Shown here in pieces: positions 44,437 through 52,678 of a stretch of DNA of 64,000 nt. A program made the position numbers and the translations under genes. Each line of letters opens with the position of its first letter. The first letter of the stretch is position 1. The DNA lies in assembly GCA_903882745.1 (NCBI GenBank), contig CAIRYG010000011.1, positions 372,001-436,000 on the forward strand, in the 5' to 3' direction. Source of the stretch: an uncultured Gemmatimonadota bacterium (GTDB lineage Bacteria; Gemmatimonadota; Gemmatimonadetes; Gemmatimonadales; Gemmatimonadaceae). The notes beneath the pieces are model-generated. The model searched no databases. It worked only from the letters and a program-made list of their open reading frames with translations, and was not told the DNA's origin.

Positions 44437-44994
44437 TCAACCGTTCCACTGCTTCACGACCACGCGCGCAGGACGCAGCAGCATGCCGTTGAACACATAG
44501 CCCACCTGATACACCTGCGCGACCGTGTGATCTTCTTCTGGCAGCAGCGCAGGCACCGTGGTGAGCGCTTCGGCGACCGCCGGATCAAACCGGAGGCCCA
44601 CCGGATTCACCAGCTCGAGTCCGTGTCCGGCCAGCGACTTGAGCAACTTCTTCTCCACCATCTCAGCGCCGGTCACAACGGCAACCGATTCAACGGTAGC
44701 GGGATCGACATGGGCAAATCGGCCGAGATCGTCGAGCGCGTCAAGAATGCCGGAGATCAGGATTCCCATCCCCTTCTGCTCGGCTTCTTGGCGCTCGCGG
44801 ATGCTCCGCTTGCGGAAGTTGTCGTACTCCGCTGCGAGGCGGAGATACTTGTCTTTCTGGTCCGCCATCTGGGTCTGCAGCACCGCAAGCTCGGCGTCGA
44901 GCCCGCTGGCCACTTCCAACGTGGGGTCAAGCGGAGCATCGAGTGCCGGATCCGGGGCCGTGGCACCGGTCGGATTATTCGTAGAGTCGGTCAT
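44437..44994 (-). CDS. grpE: Nucleotide exchange factor GrpE
   Basis: GrpE of 185 aa: an acidic, disordered N-terminus (about 1-35), a long coiled coil (about 40-100, DKYLRLAAEYDNFRKRS is the hallmark) and the beta-wing domain with LEPVNPVG-like LELVNPVGLRFDP and HTVAQVYQVGYVFNGMLLRPARVVV. It releases ADP from DnaK. AAGGA lies six bases before the ATG. It shares the strand and probably the transcript with dnaJ, 49 bases downstream. Confidence 0.95.
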   Translation of the reverse strand: MTDSTNNPTGATAPDPALDAPLDPTLEVASGLDAELAVLQTQMADQKDKYLRLAAEYDNFRKRSIRERQEAEQKGMGILISGILDALDDLGRFAHVDPATVESVAVVTGAEMVEKKLLKSLAGHGLELVNPVGLRFDPAVAEALTTVPALLPEEDHTVAQVYQVGYVFNGMLLRPARVVVKQWNG

Positions 44995-45086
44995 GATTCC
45001 TTAAAGGTCGTCGTCTGTCGGCTATTCCTGCAACGGTTGTGCCGCCAAAGACTGTCTCGGTGTCAGGGTGAAGCGCCTATATGACA

Positions 45087-46367
45087 CTACGGAATGCGGG
45101 AGACGTCCGTTTCGGCGGGCTCCAGCAGGGCCCGGCGCAGGAGGTTCAGCGCGGCTTGCGCTGCCCGGCGGCGGATCTCGTCGCGGTCGCCAATCATCAC
45201 CGCCCGAGTTGAGCGAATCCGCCCCTGAACGAAGAGGCCGAAACAGACGGTCCCAACCGGCTTTTCGGCCGATCCTCCCCCAGGGCCCGCGATTCCGGTA
45301 ATGCTTATGGCGACATCAGCCGCCGTTGCGCGAGCCGCCCCAGCGGCCATCTCACGAGCCACGGCCTCGCTCACGGCGCCGTTCTGTCGCAGGACCTCAG
45401 CGTCCACATACAACAGGCGCTCTTTGATGCCATTGGCATAGGCAATGACCCCGCCCAGCATGACGTCGCTCGACCCCGGAATTGCGGTCAGCCGCTCGCC
45501 GAGTAACCCACCGGTGCAGCTCTCGGCGACGGCAAGCATCAGCCCCTGTTCGCGCAGTGCCGCGAGGACCACGGCCGCGAGGTCGGTGTCGCCTTCGCCG
45601 TAGGTGGCGGGGCCAACGATCTGGAGCAGCGCGCTTCCTGCCCGCTCCAAGGCAGCCGTCGCATCCGCCGCGTTCCGCCCACGCGAGGTGAGCCGCAAAT
45701 CCACCCCTTCCCATCCCGGGAGGTACGAAAGAGACACCCCTTCGGGGGACTTGGCCAGTAGCCCGAGTTGGTCGGCGATCGCCGATTCGCCCACGCCGGT
45801 GGTGCGAAGGGTGCGCGAGACCACGACCTGCGGCTCGCCGGTGACGCGCGCGCGCACCAACGGAAGCAGCTCGTCGGCGAGCATGCCGCGCATCTCACGG
45901 GGGACCCCGGGGAGCATTGCCACCCAGCGACCGCGCGCATCTTCGAGCCAAATACCCGGCGCCGTGCCGTGGCCGTTGTTGAGAATCCGCGCGCCGGCCG
46001 GAATCATGGCTTGTTGGTAGTTGGAGAGCGGGAGTTCCCCACTGCGGCCCCATGACTTCCAGCGCGCTTTGAGCGCGTCGATAATCGCCTCGTGACGCTC
46101 CATCGCGCGACCAAAGATCGCCGCGATCGACTCCTTCGTCATATCGTCGGAGGTGGGCCCTAGACCTCCGGTTGTGATAACGGCGCCGGTCCGGTCGAGG
46201 GCTTCGCGCACCGCCGAGGCAATCTCGGACGCGCTGTCGCCGCAGGTTTGCCGACGGGTAATCTGGACGCCGATGGCCGCGAGCTGCCGCGCGAGATGCG
46301 CCGCATTGGTATCGATGGTGAAGCCGAGGAGCAGCTCGTCACCAATCGTGACGATTTCAACGTTCAT
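45087..46367 (-). CDS. cinA: CinA: competence/damage-inducible protein A with PncC domain
   Basis: Two-domain protein of 426 aa. Residues about 1-170 are a MoaB/MogA-like molybdopterin-binding domain (VEIVTIGDELLLG, GGLGPTSDDMT). The C-terminal CinA domain (about 265-420) carries AESCTGGLLGERLTAIPGSS, the nicotinamide-nucleotide amidohydrolase (PncC) motif, so it probably recycles NMN to NaMN. The start at 46367 gives the family N-terminus and overlaps the pgsA stop by four bases. It is the last gene of the dnaX-recR-mglB-mglA-pgsA-cinA set. Confidence 0.93.
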   Translation of the reverse strand: MNVEIVTIGDELLLGFTIDTNAAHLARQLAAIGVQITRRQTCGDSASEIASAVREALDRTGAVITTGGLGPTSDDMTKESIAAIFGRAMERHEAIIDALKARWKSWGRSGELPLSNYQQAMIPAGARILNNGHGTAPGIWLEDARGRWVAMLPGVPREMRGMLADELLPLVRARVTGEPQVVVSRTLRTTGVGESAIADQLGLLAKSPEGVSLSYLPGWEGVDLRLTSRGRNAADATAALERAGSALLQIVGPATYGEGDTDLAAVVLAALREQGLMLAVAESCTGGLLGERLTAIPGSSDVMLGGVIAYANGIKERLLYVDAEVLRQNGAVSEAVAREMAAGAARATAADVAISITGIAGPGGGSAEKPVGTVCFGLFVQGRIRSTRAVMIGDRDEIRRRAAQAALNLLRRALLEPAETDVSRIP

Positions 46368-47095
46368 TGTGTGAAGAGTGCGCCGTAGCGCCGCATGTAG
46401 AGGACGAGCGACCAGAGCGTGAGTGCGACCGCGATCAGCATCGAGACCACGCCAACGCTTCCGACAAACTGCGTGACCCAGGCCCACGCCTGTCCATGCA
46501 CGAGTTCATGCCGCGCAAAGGTGATCACCGCGAAATGACAAAACGCCGCGCCGACCCAGATGTACTGCATGGCGGCTTTCCACTTTGCGGGACCAATGGC
46601 CGCGATCACCACGCCGCGTCGCTGCGCGAAGGCACGAAACGCCGTCATGAAGGCTTCGCGGCCGAGCACGACCGCAATCACCCACCAGGGCAAGTACCAG
46701 GTGCCGAAGAATGAAATAAACGGAAAGAGGTGTGCGTGCGTCACGATGCCGGGGATTCTCCCCATCAGCGTGACAACCGGATCTCCCGGCGGCGACTGCA
46801 GCACGAGCAAGGTGACGCTCGTTGCGACCAATAACAGTTTATCGGCCAACGGATCGAGCGACTTGCCAAGGTCGGTGATCAGCCCTCGCGTGCGCGCGAG
46901 CACGCCGTCGACGTAATCGCTGATTGCCGCCGCGACGTAGAGCCCGAACGCGACCGCGCGCCAGGTTGGCGAATCGACAAAGGGAAGGAACGCGATCAAC
47001 GGCGCGATCGCAATACGCGTCGCCGTGATGAAGTTCGGCAAGTTCCAGTTGCTCACCACCGGAGGGGGAGCCACTTCGCGAGGACGTCCGCTCAC
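46364..47095 (-). CDS. pgsA: CDP-diacylglycerol-glycerol-3-phosphate phosphatidyltransferase
   Basis: Inner-membrane enzyme of 243 aa with about six spans. The CDP-alcohol phosphotransferase motif is complete: DYVDGVLAR, then G and the two Asp residues in GKSLDPLADK (pattern D-x2-DG-x2-AR...G-x3-D-x3-D). It makes phosphatidylglycerophosphate, the precursor of phosphatidylglycerol. The length and PgsA-like N-terminus favour this over PssA. It sits between mglA (eight bases) and cinA (overlap). Confidence 0.9.
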   Translation of the reverse strand: MSGRPREVAPPPVVSNWNLPNFITATRIAIAPLIAFLPFVDSPTWRAVAFGLYVAAAISDYVDGVLARTRGLITDLGKSLDPLADKLLLVATSVTLLVLQSPPGDPVVTLMGRIPGIVTHAHLFPFISFFGTWYLPWWVIAVVLGREAFMTAFRAFAQRRGVVIAAIGPAKWKAAMQYIWVGAAFCHFAVITFARHELVHGQAWAWVTQFVGSVGVVSMLIAVALTLWSLVLYMRRYGALFTQ

Positions 47096-47102
47096 GCCGC
47101 GC

Positions 47103-47780
47103 TCATGCGAGCGTTTTCAGCACAAGCTTGCTGACCGCCTTGAGTGTATCGAACACGCCGTCACCAGTCACCGCGACCCCTTCGAAATATGGCACACGTT
47201 CCACCCACTCTCCGGTCGACAACTGCTCCACCAAGGTCTCGTTGGGATGATCGGGATCTGGAGTGAGACGCTGACGCGCCGTCTCATGCACTTCCCATCC
47301 CGGGTTCAGCGCCGCCTGCAACTGCTGCACCGAGGCGGCGTTCGGGAGGTCTCGTTTGTTGTACTGCAGCACGAAGGGAAGCTTCGTGATGTCGTACCCG
47401 TACTCCGACATGTTGTCGTACAAGTTTTGCATGGATTCCTGATTCGCCTCCATGCGCTCAACTTGCGAATCCGCGACGAACACCAACCCATCGACGCCCT
47501 TCAGGATCAGCTTGCGCGAGGCGTTGTAGTACACCTGCCCGGGGACGGTATACAAGTGGAAGCGCGTCTTGAAACCGCGGATCGTGCCCAAGTCGACGGG
47601 AAGGAAATCGAAAAACAGCGTGCGCTCTGTCTCGGTGGCAAGCGAAATGAGCTTACCGCGGGTGTCGGGCTTGGTCTTGGCGTACACGTGCTCAAGGTTG
47701 GTGGTCTTGCCACCGAGCCCAGGACCGTAATACACGATTTTGCAGTTGATTTCGCGCGACGCGTAGTTGATCATCGACAT
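47103..47780 (-). CDS. mglA: MglA-type Ras-like GTPase
   Basis: Small GTPase of 225 aa, MglA family. P-loop GPGLGGKTT (about 19-27), switch region [12 protein letters not shown]3-like TVPGQ in place of DxxGQ, and G4 NKRD. In Myxococcus and Thermus MglA-GTP marks the leading pole and drives motility or envelope polarity. The GTPase-activating partner MglB is encoded directly upstream (11 bases). A good Shine-Dalgarno (GGAG) precedes the ATG. The C-terminal 30 residues extend beyond the canonical fold. Confidence 0.93.
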   Translation of the reverse strand: MSMINYASREINCKIVYYGPGLGGKTTNLEHVYAKTKPDTRGKLISLATETERTLFFDFLPVDLGTIRGFKTRFHLYTVPGQVYYNASRKLILKGVDGLVFVADSQVERMEANQESMQNLYDNMSEYGYDITKLPFVLQYNKRDLPNAASVQQLQAALNPGWEVHETARQRLTPDPDHPNETLVEQLSTGEWVERVPYFEGVAVTGDGVFDTLKAVSKLVLKTLA

Positions 47781-47791
47781 GTTCGCGTCTC

Positions 47792-48277
47792 CTAGCTGAA
47801 GAGCTCGTCAATTTCGTCATGGGCGCCCGAGAGAATGCTGGGACGTCCGACGCCGACATCGGCAGATCTCGAGAAGATCACATCAAACAGACGGGTCAGG
47901 TCAACCACGGAATCCTTGAGCTTGAGACGGACGAGTCCGAGTGTGGTGCGCTGATCAAAGAGCGCGACAAGAATCACCCGACGCGCGACATCCGCCAGGA
48001 CCATCGACTCCTTTTCCCCCTGATGCACCAAGGTGCCGAACTCGCGCTCCCCGACGAGCCGCGCCAGCTGATCATTCGCACTAAAATCCGCCGCGGTGAG
48101 CGTGGCAAACGCCGTGGGATCGAAGTCCATCGGCTCTCCCGCCGTCGCCACCAGCTGACCGGAGCGGTCCACGAGCAGCGCGCAGCGCGCGTTGCTCGCG
48201 GCCAACAGCCGCTCGAGCACGTCGGCGATGGCGGTAGAATCCTCGGGCGTGAACGCCCAGCTGCTCGAGGCTGCCAT
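47792..48277 (-). CDS. mglB: MglB-type roadblock/LC7 protein
   Basis: Roadblock/LC7-fold protein of 161 aa. The domain at about 12-120 reads [32 protein letters not shown], then [20 protein letters not shown]. In characterised systems an MglB dimer is the GAP of MglA. The C-terminal tail (about 125-161) ends in acidic residues. The start at 48277 fits the domain; the longer frame runs into recR. It lies 13 bases after the recR stop. Confidence 0.9.
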   Translation of the reverse strand: MAASSSWAFTPEDSTAIADVLERLLAASNARCALLVDRSGQLVATAGEPMDFDPTAFATLTAADFSANDQLARLVGEREFGTLVHQGEKESMVLADVARRVILVALFDQRTTLGLVRLKLKDSVVDLTRLFDVIFSRSADVGVGRPSILSGAHDEIDELFS

Positions 48278-48290
48278 TATCGGCCACCGC

Positions 48291-48881
48291 TCATTGCATC
48301 GCCCGTCGGGCTGAAATCGCCTGCGCGATTGTGCCGCCGTCGGCGTATTCCAGATCCCCACCCACGGGGAGCCCGCGCGCGAGACGTGTGACACTCACCG
48401 GAAAGGCCGCCACCTGCTCCTGCACGTACAGCGCGGTGGCTTCCCCTTCGAGCCGCGGATTCGTCGCGACAATGACCTCGCGCACCTCGCCAGCCTCGAC
48501 CCGCCGCACCAGCGACGCCACCGTAAGATCGTCGGGACCGACACCATCGAGCGGGGACAACCGACCGCCGAGTACGTGGTACACTCCGCGATACTCGGCC
48601 GTGCGTTCGATCGCGCCGATGTCGCTCGCTTCCTCAACCACGCAGATAATCGTTGCGTCGCGCCGCGGATCCGCGCACACGGCGCACAGGGCGGCCTCGG
48701 TCAGGTTGTAACACCGTTCGCAGGCCCGAACGCGCTCGTGGAGCGTGCCCAGTGCGTCGGCAAGCCGCCGCGCCTGATCTGGCGATTGTTTGAGCAGATG
48801 GTACGTCAGCCGCATCGCCGACTTCCGACCGATGGTCGGGAGTCGCGACAGCTCCGTGACGAGTTCGTCGATCGCCGACAC
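48291..48881 (-). CDS. recR: Recombination mediator RecR
   Basis: RecR of 196 aa: N-terminal helix-hairpin-helix (LSRLPTIGRKSAMRLTYHLL), four-Cys zinc finger CERCYNLTEAALCAVC, and a Toprim domain starting ICVVEEASDIGAIERT. With RecO and RecF it loads RecA on gapped DNA. It starts five bases after the dnaX stop, the very common dnaX-recR order, although the small nucleoid protein YbaB usually encoded between them is missing here. Confidence 0.95.
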   Translation of the reverse strand: MSAIDELVTELSRLPTIGRKSAMRLTYHLLKQSPDQARRLADALGTLHERVRACERCYNLTEAALCAVCADPRRDATIICVVEEASDIGAIERTAEYRGVYHVLGGRLSPLDGVGPDDLTVASLVRRVEAGEVREVIVATNPRLEGEATALYVQEQVAAFPVSVTRLARGLPVGGDLEYADGGTIAQAISARRAMQ

Positions 48882-48886
48882 GCCGA

Positions 48887-50614
48887 TCAGTCGAGCAGGC
48901 GGAGATCGAGCGCGTCGACGGCTGCGTCAAGCATCGGGTCGCGCTTGCGCAGCATCGCCACGCGATTCGCGATCACCGCGTCGGCGGTAAGGCGCTTGGA
49001 CGGCGCGTCTCCACCCACGCCGCGCACCATGACCTTGGACACGCCGCTGAACCGTGAACGGAGCGCCGTGAGGATCGATTCGGCGCCGTTCTCCAAGGCT
49101 TGTACCAAGGCCTCGCCGGTCACTTCGACCGTCACCACACCGGACGCCGTCACCGCCATCGGCGCCGCCTCGGCGAGCGCGCTCGCGACCACGGCTCGGC
49201 CAGCACGACGCACCGCTTCGACGACATCGTCCCAATGCTCCGAGAGTCGGTTGATGTCGAGCGGAATCGCGGCCACCGTGGCAGGGCCTCGGTCGGCGAT
49301 TGGCGCATGCACAGGCGCAGGCGCATGTACGGGCGCCTGTACGGGCGCCTGCACGCGAGTCGGCGCTGGGGCAGCATCGGCGAGCATCGTCGGCTCACGA
49401 CGCATCGCGCCCGCGCTGCTGCCACGCGAGGGGGCAATCTCGGGCGCCTCACGGCGCGTCCCGCCACCCCCAGTCGACGGGGCGCCCTGCACACCCTTGA
49501 GCACGTCCTCGATCGACAACGTGCGATCGAGGAGCGCGAAGCGTACGAGCAACGTCTCGAACAAGAGTTGCTGCTGCCCACTGCGACGGAAATGGGGCTC
49601 CAACTCGATTAAGATCGAGAGCATCCGGAGCAGATCCGACGCTTGGTACCGCGACTTCCGCGTGGCCAACTCGCCGGTGAGATACTCCGAGAGCTCCGGC
49701 ACGGTGCCGCCCAAGACGACGGCGAGTTGCGCGCGCAGCAGGTCGGCGAAGCCGGCAAGCAGCAGCCCGAAATCGGCACCAAAATCCGACAGGCGGGCAA
49801 CCGCGCCGAACACGTCACCGGCGCGATGCTCGGTGACCAGGTCGAGCAAGGCCAGATACTCGTCCTCATGCACCAGCCCGAGCGCGTCACGCACCCCCTG
49901 CGTGGTCACAGTTCCGCCCAGCGAGAGCACCTGGTCCGTCAGCGAGAGTGCGTCACGCATCGAGCCATCGGCCGCGCGGGCGAGCATGCCAAGCGCATCG
50001 GCGTCGGCGGTGATCCCCTCGGCTTTCAGCACCACGGAGAGCCGCTCGCGCACATCGGCCGGGCCGATCCGCTTGAGGTCGAATCGCTGCACGCGAGAGA
50101 GCACTGGCGCGGCGGCCTGCGCGATCTTCTGCGGCTCGGTTGTGGCAAACACGAACACCACGCGCGGAGGCGGCTCCTCCAGCACCTTGAGCAGCGCATT
50201 CCACGCCTCACGCGTGAGCATGTGCGCTTCGTCGATGATGTAGACCTTGTAGTTCTTGTCGCCGCTCGGCGCGTAGGCGGCGCGGCTGCGGAGGTCGCGC
50301 GCGTCATCGACGCCACGGTTCGACGCGGCGTCGATTTCCACGACGTCGATCGAGGTATGGCCACCCCAAATCCGTGTGCAGGCCTCGCACGCGCCGCAGG
50401 GTTCGCAATCGGCCGATCGATTTTCGCAATTGAGCGCCATCGCCAGAACGCGGGCGAGCGTGGTCTTGCCGGTGCCGCGAGGACCGCAGAACAAGTACGC
50501 GTGCGCTACGCGATCGCTGCTGATGGCATTGCGGAGCGTCGTCGCCACGTGCGACTGCACCGCCACATCGGCGAATCGGCGAGGCCGGTACTTGCGAGCG
50601 AGGGCGAGCGACAT
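48887..50614 (-). CDS. dnaX: DNA polymerase III subunit tau/gamma
   Basis: Clamp-loader ATPase of 575 aa. Walker A GPRGTGKTTLA at about 45-55, a zinc module CENRSADCEPCGACEACTR, Walker B VYIIDEAHML and sensor FVFATTEPQKI. Domain III follows to about residue 370; a Pro/Ala/His linker with repeats (about 415-435) separates the tau-specific C-terminus. TAAATT stands exactly six bases before the ATG, so the mRNA may be leaderless. The gene lies downstream of the SRP RNA and its terminator. Confidence 0.95.
   Translation of the reverse strand: MSLALARKYRPRRFADVAVQSHVATTLRNAISSDRVAHAYLFCGPRGTGKTTLARVLAMALNCENRSADCEPCGACEACTRIWGGHTSIDVVEIDAASNRGVDDARDLRSRAAYAPSGDKNYKVYIIDEAHMLTREAWNALLKVLEEPPPRVVFVFATTEPQKIAQAAAPVLSRVQRFDLKRIGPADVRERLSVVLKAEGITADADALGMLARAADGSMRDALSLTDQVLSLGGTVTTQGVRDALGLVHEDEYLALLDLVTEHRAGDVFGAVARLSDFGADFGLLLAGFADLLRAQLAVVLGGTVPELSEYLTGELATRKSRYQASDLLRMLSILIELEPHFRRSGQQQLLFETLLVRFALLDRTLSIEDVLKGVQGAPSTGGGGTRREAPEIAPSRGSSAGAMRREPTMLADAAPAPTRVQAPVQAPVHAPAPVHAPIADRGPATVAAIPLDINRLSEHWDDVVEAVRRAGRAVVASALAEAAPMAVTASGVVTVEVTGEALVQALENGAESILTALRSRFSGVSKVMVRGVGGDAPSKRLTADAVIANRVAMLRKRDPMLDAAVDALDLRLLD
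49302..49354. repeat. 12-base tandem repeat in the dnaX linker
   Basis: GGCGCATGTACG/GGCGCCTGTACG-type units encode the QAPVHAP-like linker of tau. In-frame copy variation is likely tolerated. Confidence 0.5.
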
Positions 50615-50620
50615 AGCTGC

Positions 50621-50626
50621 AATTTA
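50621..50626 (-). promoter_or_regulatory. -10 TAAATT six bases before dnaX ATG
   Basis: TAAATT-N6-ATG on the minus strand with CTGACC about 18 bases upstream as a possible -35. It fits a leaderless dnaX transcript starting after the SRP RNA terminator. Confidence 0.45.
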
Positions 50627-50666
50627 CTCCACGCGGTACCGCGGGGTCAGTGCCGCCCAAAACGCA

Positions 50667-50706
50667 GCGCGGGGGGCTCCCGGTCATCCCGAGACACCCC
50701 CCGCGC
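50667..50706 (-). terminator. Terminator of the SRP RNA gene
   Basis: Perfect 10-bp GC stem (minus strand GCGCGGGGGG ... CCCCCCGCGC) followed by TGCGTTTT at 50666-50659. It begins directly beyond the 3' end of the SRP RNA. Confidence 0.85.
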
Positions 50707-50708
50707 CA

Positions 50709-50807
50709 GTGCTCCAGGCCTTACGAAGCGAGGCAAGACACCACGTACCGTTGCTACCTTTCGGTCCTGGCGGAGTTGGCGGGCCTGCAACCTTCGGGGC
50801 CTGAAGC
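50709..50807 (-). ncRNA. ffs: Signal recognition particle RNA (small bacterial type)
   Basis: The minus strand carries the conserved SRP RNA core CCGCCAGGACCGAAAGGTAGCAACGG as two adjacent parts: an asymmetric-loop segment (CCGCCAGGACC), a GAAA tetraloop region and AGGTAGCAACGG. The ends pair: GCTTCAGGCC at the 5' side with GGCCTGGAGC at the 3' side, closing a rod of about 99 nt. The RNA binds Ffh and targets membrane proteins. TATCTT lies six bases before the predicted 5' end, and a strong terminator follows. Confidence 0.9.
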
Positions 50808-50813
50808 ACCCGA

Positions 50814-50819
50814 AAGATA
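50814..50819 (-). promoter_or_regulatory. -10 TATCTT of the SRP RNA gene
   Basis: TATCTT ends six bases before the predicted 5' end of the SRP RNA (50807). Because this gene is not translated, the site supports TATCTT as a housekeeping -10 element in this genome. Confidence 0.6.
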
Positions 50820-50834
50820 GCCCCCGCTTCCCCC

Positions 50835-51251
50835 CTACGGTAGCGGGACCGTCATCATCGTGCCCTGCATCTCGAGCACCGGTTTCTCTCCCCCATGGGC
50901 GTCGACCGCAAAGACGGTCGCCCGGCAGACGGAGATCGTCCGCCCCGACCGGATGACCTGCGCGCGCGCCACAAGGGTGGTCCCGACCGCTGGGGTCAGG
51001 AGGTTCACCTTGAACTCAACGCTGAGCACATCGGCCCCCTCGGGCATCAGCGTCATGGCGGCATAGCCACAGGCGCTGTCGGCAATCGAGGCGGTGGCAC
51101 CGGCATGCACGAAGCCGTTTTGCTGCAGGAGCGCCCCCTGGACCGGGAGTGTGATGTCCACCGCTCCGGGCGCGATCCGCCCGAGCGACGCCCCGATCGT
51201 CCCCATAAACGCCTGCCGCGCGAAACTCTCGCGGATGCGTGCCTCGTTCAT
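50835..51251 (-). CDS. PaaI-type hotdog-fold acyl-CoA thioesterase
   Basis: Hotdog-fold protein of 138 aa. GFVHAGATASIADSACGYAA is the PaaI/YbgC-like catalytic helix region with the conserved His-Ala-Gly and Asp, followed by SVEFKVNLLTPA and VIRSGRTISV. It should hydrolyse an acyl- or aryl-CoA. The start at 51251 overlaps the rhodanese stop by four bases, so the two are co-translated. Confidence 0.88.
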   Translation of the reverse strand: MNEARIRESFARQAFMGTIGASLGRIAPGAVDITLPVQGALLQQNGFVHAGATASIADSACGYAAMTLMPEGADVLSVEFKVNLLTPAVGTTLVARAQVIRSGRTISVCRATVFAVDAHGGEKPVLEMQGTMMTVPLP

Positions 51252-51619
51252 CCCTGCGCGACCGGCGCGTGCGCGTCGTTCCAGGCACGCCAGCCACCCG
51301 CCATCGAGGTGACGTTCGTGTACCCCATCCGCTGCAATACATCGGCAGACAGCGCCGAACGAAAGCCGCCGCCGCAATAGAGAATCAACTCGGTGCCTTT
51401 ATCGGGCACGAGCCCCTCGATATCGCGCTCAATGACCCCCTTCCCCACGTGCAGCGCCCCAGCCGCATGGCCGGCCTGCCATTCCCGATCCTCACGGACG
51501 TCCACCAGCACCGCGGCGGGATTCGCCGCACAGCGGGCCTGCGTTTCCGCCACGGTCACTTCGCGCACACGTGACTTCGCATCGTCGACAATCGCTAGAA
51601 ATCCTGGGGCATGCTGCAT
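51248..51619 (-). CDS. Single-domain rhodanese-like sulfurtransferase
   Basis: Rhodanese domain of 123 aa: VLVDVREDREWQAGHAAGALHV and the active-site loop LYCGGGFRS with the catalytic Cys. It can carry a persulfide, as PspE/GlpE-type proteins do. Length equals a single domain with no fusion. GGAG lies seven bases before the ATG. It precedes the thioesterase gene (ATGA overlap); a shared physiological role is not evident. Confidence 0.88.
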   Translation of the reverse strand: MQHAPGFLAIVDDAKSRVREVTVAETQARCAANPAAVLVDVREDREWQAGHAAGALHVGKGVIERDIEGLVPDKGTELILYCGGGFRSALSADVLQRMGYTNVTSMAGGWRAWNDAHAPVAQG

Positions 51620-51640
51620 ATGCGCTCTCCGGGGTCAGGG

Positions 51641-52678
51641 TCAGGACGCGATGCCGCGCACGAGCGCACGCATCACATCGCGAATAATCGTGGCGGCCGA
51701 TTCCACATCAGCGGCCGAGGCATCTAAGTGTGTCACGCACCGTACACGCTGCGGCAGCCACATCGAGACGCGGACTCCCCGCTCCCGCGCGCCGGCCGCG
51801 ACCTGCGCCGATGTCACACCAGCGGGAAGATCAATCATCACGATATTCGAATCGGGCGCGACCACCGACACCCCAGGAACATCGGCAACAATCGTCGCGA
51901 GACGCTTCGCGTTCGTGTGGTCGTCAGTCAAACGGCCCAGGTGGTTCCGAAGCCCATAAAGTGCGCCGGCCGCAATAATCCCGGACTGGCGCATCCCACC
52001 GCCGAGTCGCTTGCGTGCTTCCCAGGCCTCCTCGATGTGCGCCGCGGATCCCGCCAGCGCGGCACCCACTGGCGCACCGAGCCCCTTGGAGTAGGCCACC
52101 ATCGTGAGATCCGCCGAAGCGGTGAAACTCGAGAGCGGCACGCCAAGCGCTGCCGCGGCATTCCACAGTCTGGCGCCATCGAGATGGACCTTGAGCTTTG
52201 CGGCGCGTCCTACGGCTGCGATCGCGGCCAACTCGTCAGGTGGGGTCACCATTCCCCCCGCGCCATTGAACGTGTTCTCCAGGCACAGCAAGCTGGCCCG
52301 TGGCGAGTCGGGACTCGGCTCACGAATCGCCGCGGTCACGAGTGCCGCGGTCACGCGAGGCGCCCCCCGCATCATGCGCGGTTGCACGCCGGCGAACTGC
52401 GCCGCGCCCGCCATTTCGTAGTTCACGATGTGCGAATCGTCGTGCACGAAGATTTCGGTGCCGGGACGCGTGAGCACCATCACCGCGGCCTGATTGGCCA
52501 TGGTCCCCGTGGGAAAAAACAGCGCACGCTCAGTGCCAAGCGCCTCAGCGGTTGCCGCTTCGAGCTCCCGAACGGTCGGGTCGCCATCCAGAACGTCGTC
52601 CCCCACTTCGGCCTCAGCCATTGCGCGGCGCATCGCCGGCCCGGGGCGCGTGACGGTATCACTACGAAGGTCAATCAT
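51641..52678 (-). CDS. ltaE: Low-specificity L-threonine aldolase
   Basis: Fold-type I PLP enzyme of 345 aa. MIDLRSDTVTRPG is the family N-terminus; FPTGTMANQ, HLDGARLWNAA and AYSKGLGAPVGA (the PLP lysine) are all present. It cleaves L-threonine and L-allo-threonine to glycine and acetaldehyde. It starts where the BrkB gene ends (four-base overlap). The window also holds a D-threonine-aldolase-like gene at 13-14 kb, of an unrelated fold. Confidence 0.93.
   Translation of the reverse strand: MIDLRSDTVTRPGPAMRRAMAEAEVGDDVLDGDPTVRELEAATAEALGTERALFFPTGTMANQAAVMVLTRPGTEIFVHDDSHIVNYEMAGAAQFAGVQPRMMRGAPRVTAALVTAAIREPSPDSPRASLLCLENTFNGAGGMVTPPDELAAIAAVGRAAKLKVHLDGARLWNAAAALGVPLSSFTASADLTMVAYSKGLGAPVGAALAGSAAHIEEAWEARKRLGGGMRQSGIIAAGALYGLRNHLGRLTDDHTNAKRLATIVADVPGVSVVAPDSNIVMIDLPAGVTSAQVAAGARERGVRVSMWLPQRVRCVTHLDASAADVESAATIIRDVMRALVRGIAS

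Noticed and set aside
44388-45086. Possible CIRCE or heat-shock operator near grpE/dnaJ
   Set aside because: I looked for TTAGCACTC-N9-GAGTGCTAA and saw nothing close to it on either strand.
48576-50243. Plus-strand frame of 555 codons opposite recR and dnaX
   Set aside because: Ser/Arg/Ala-rich shadow; dnaX and recR motifs on the minus strand are unambiguous.
50621-50834. tRNA or another structured RNA in the gap before the thioesterase gene
   Set aside because: The structure and the conserved core fit SRP RNA plus its terminator; no cloverleaf or TPsiC-like loop was found.
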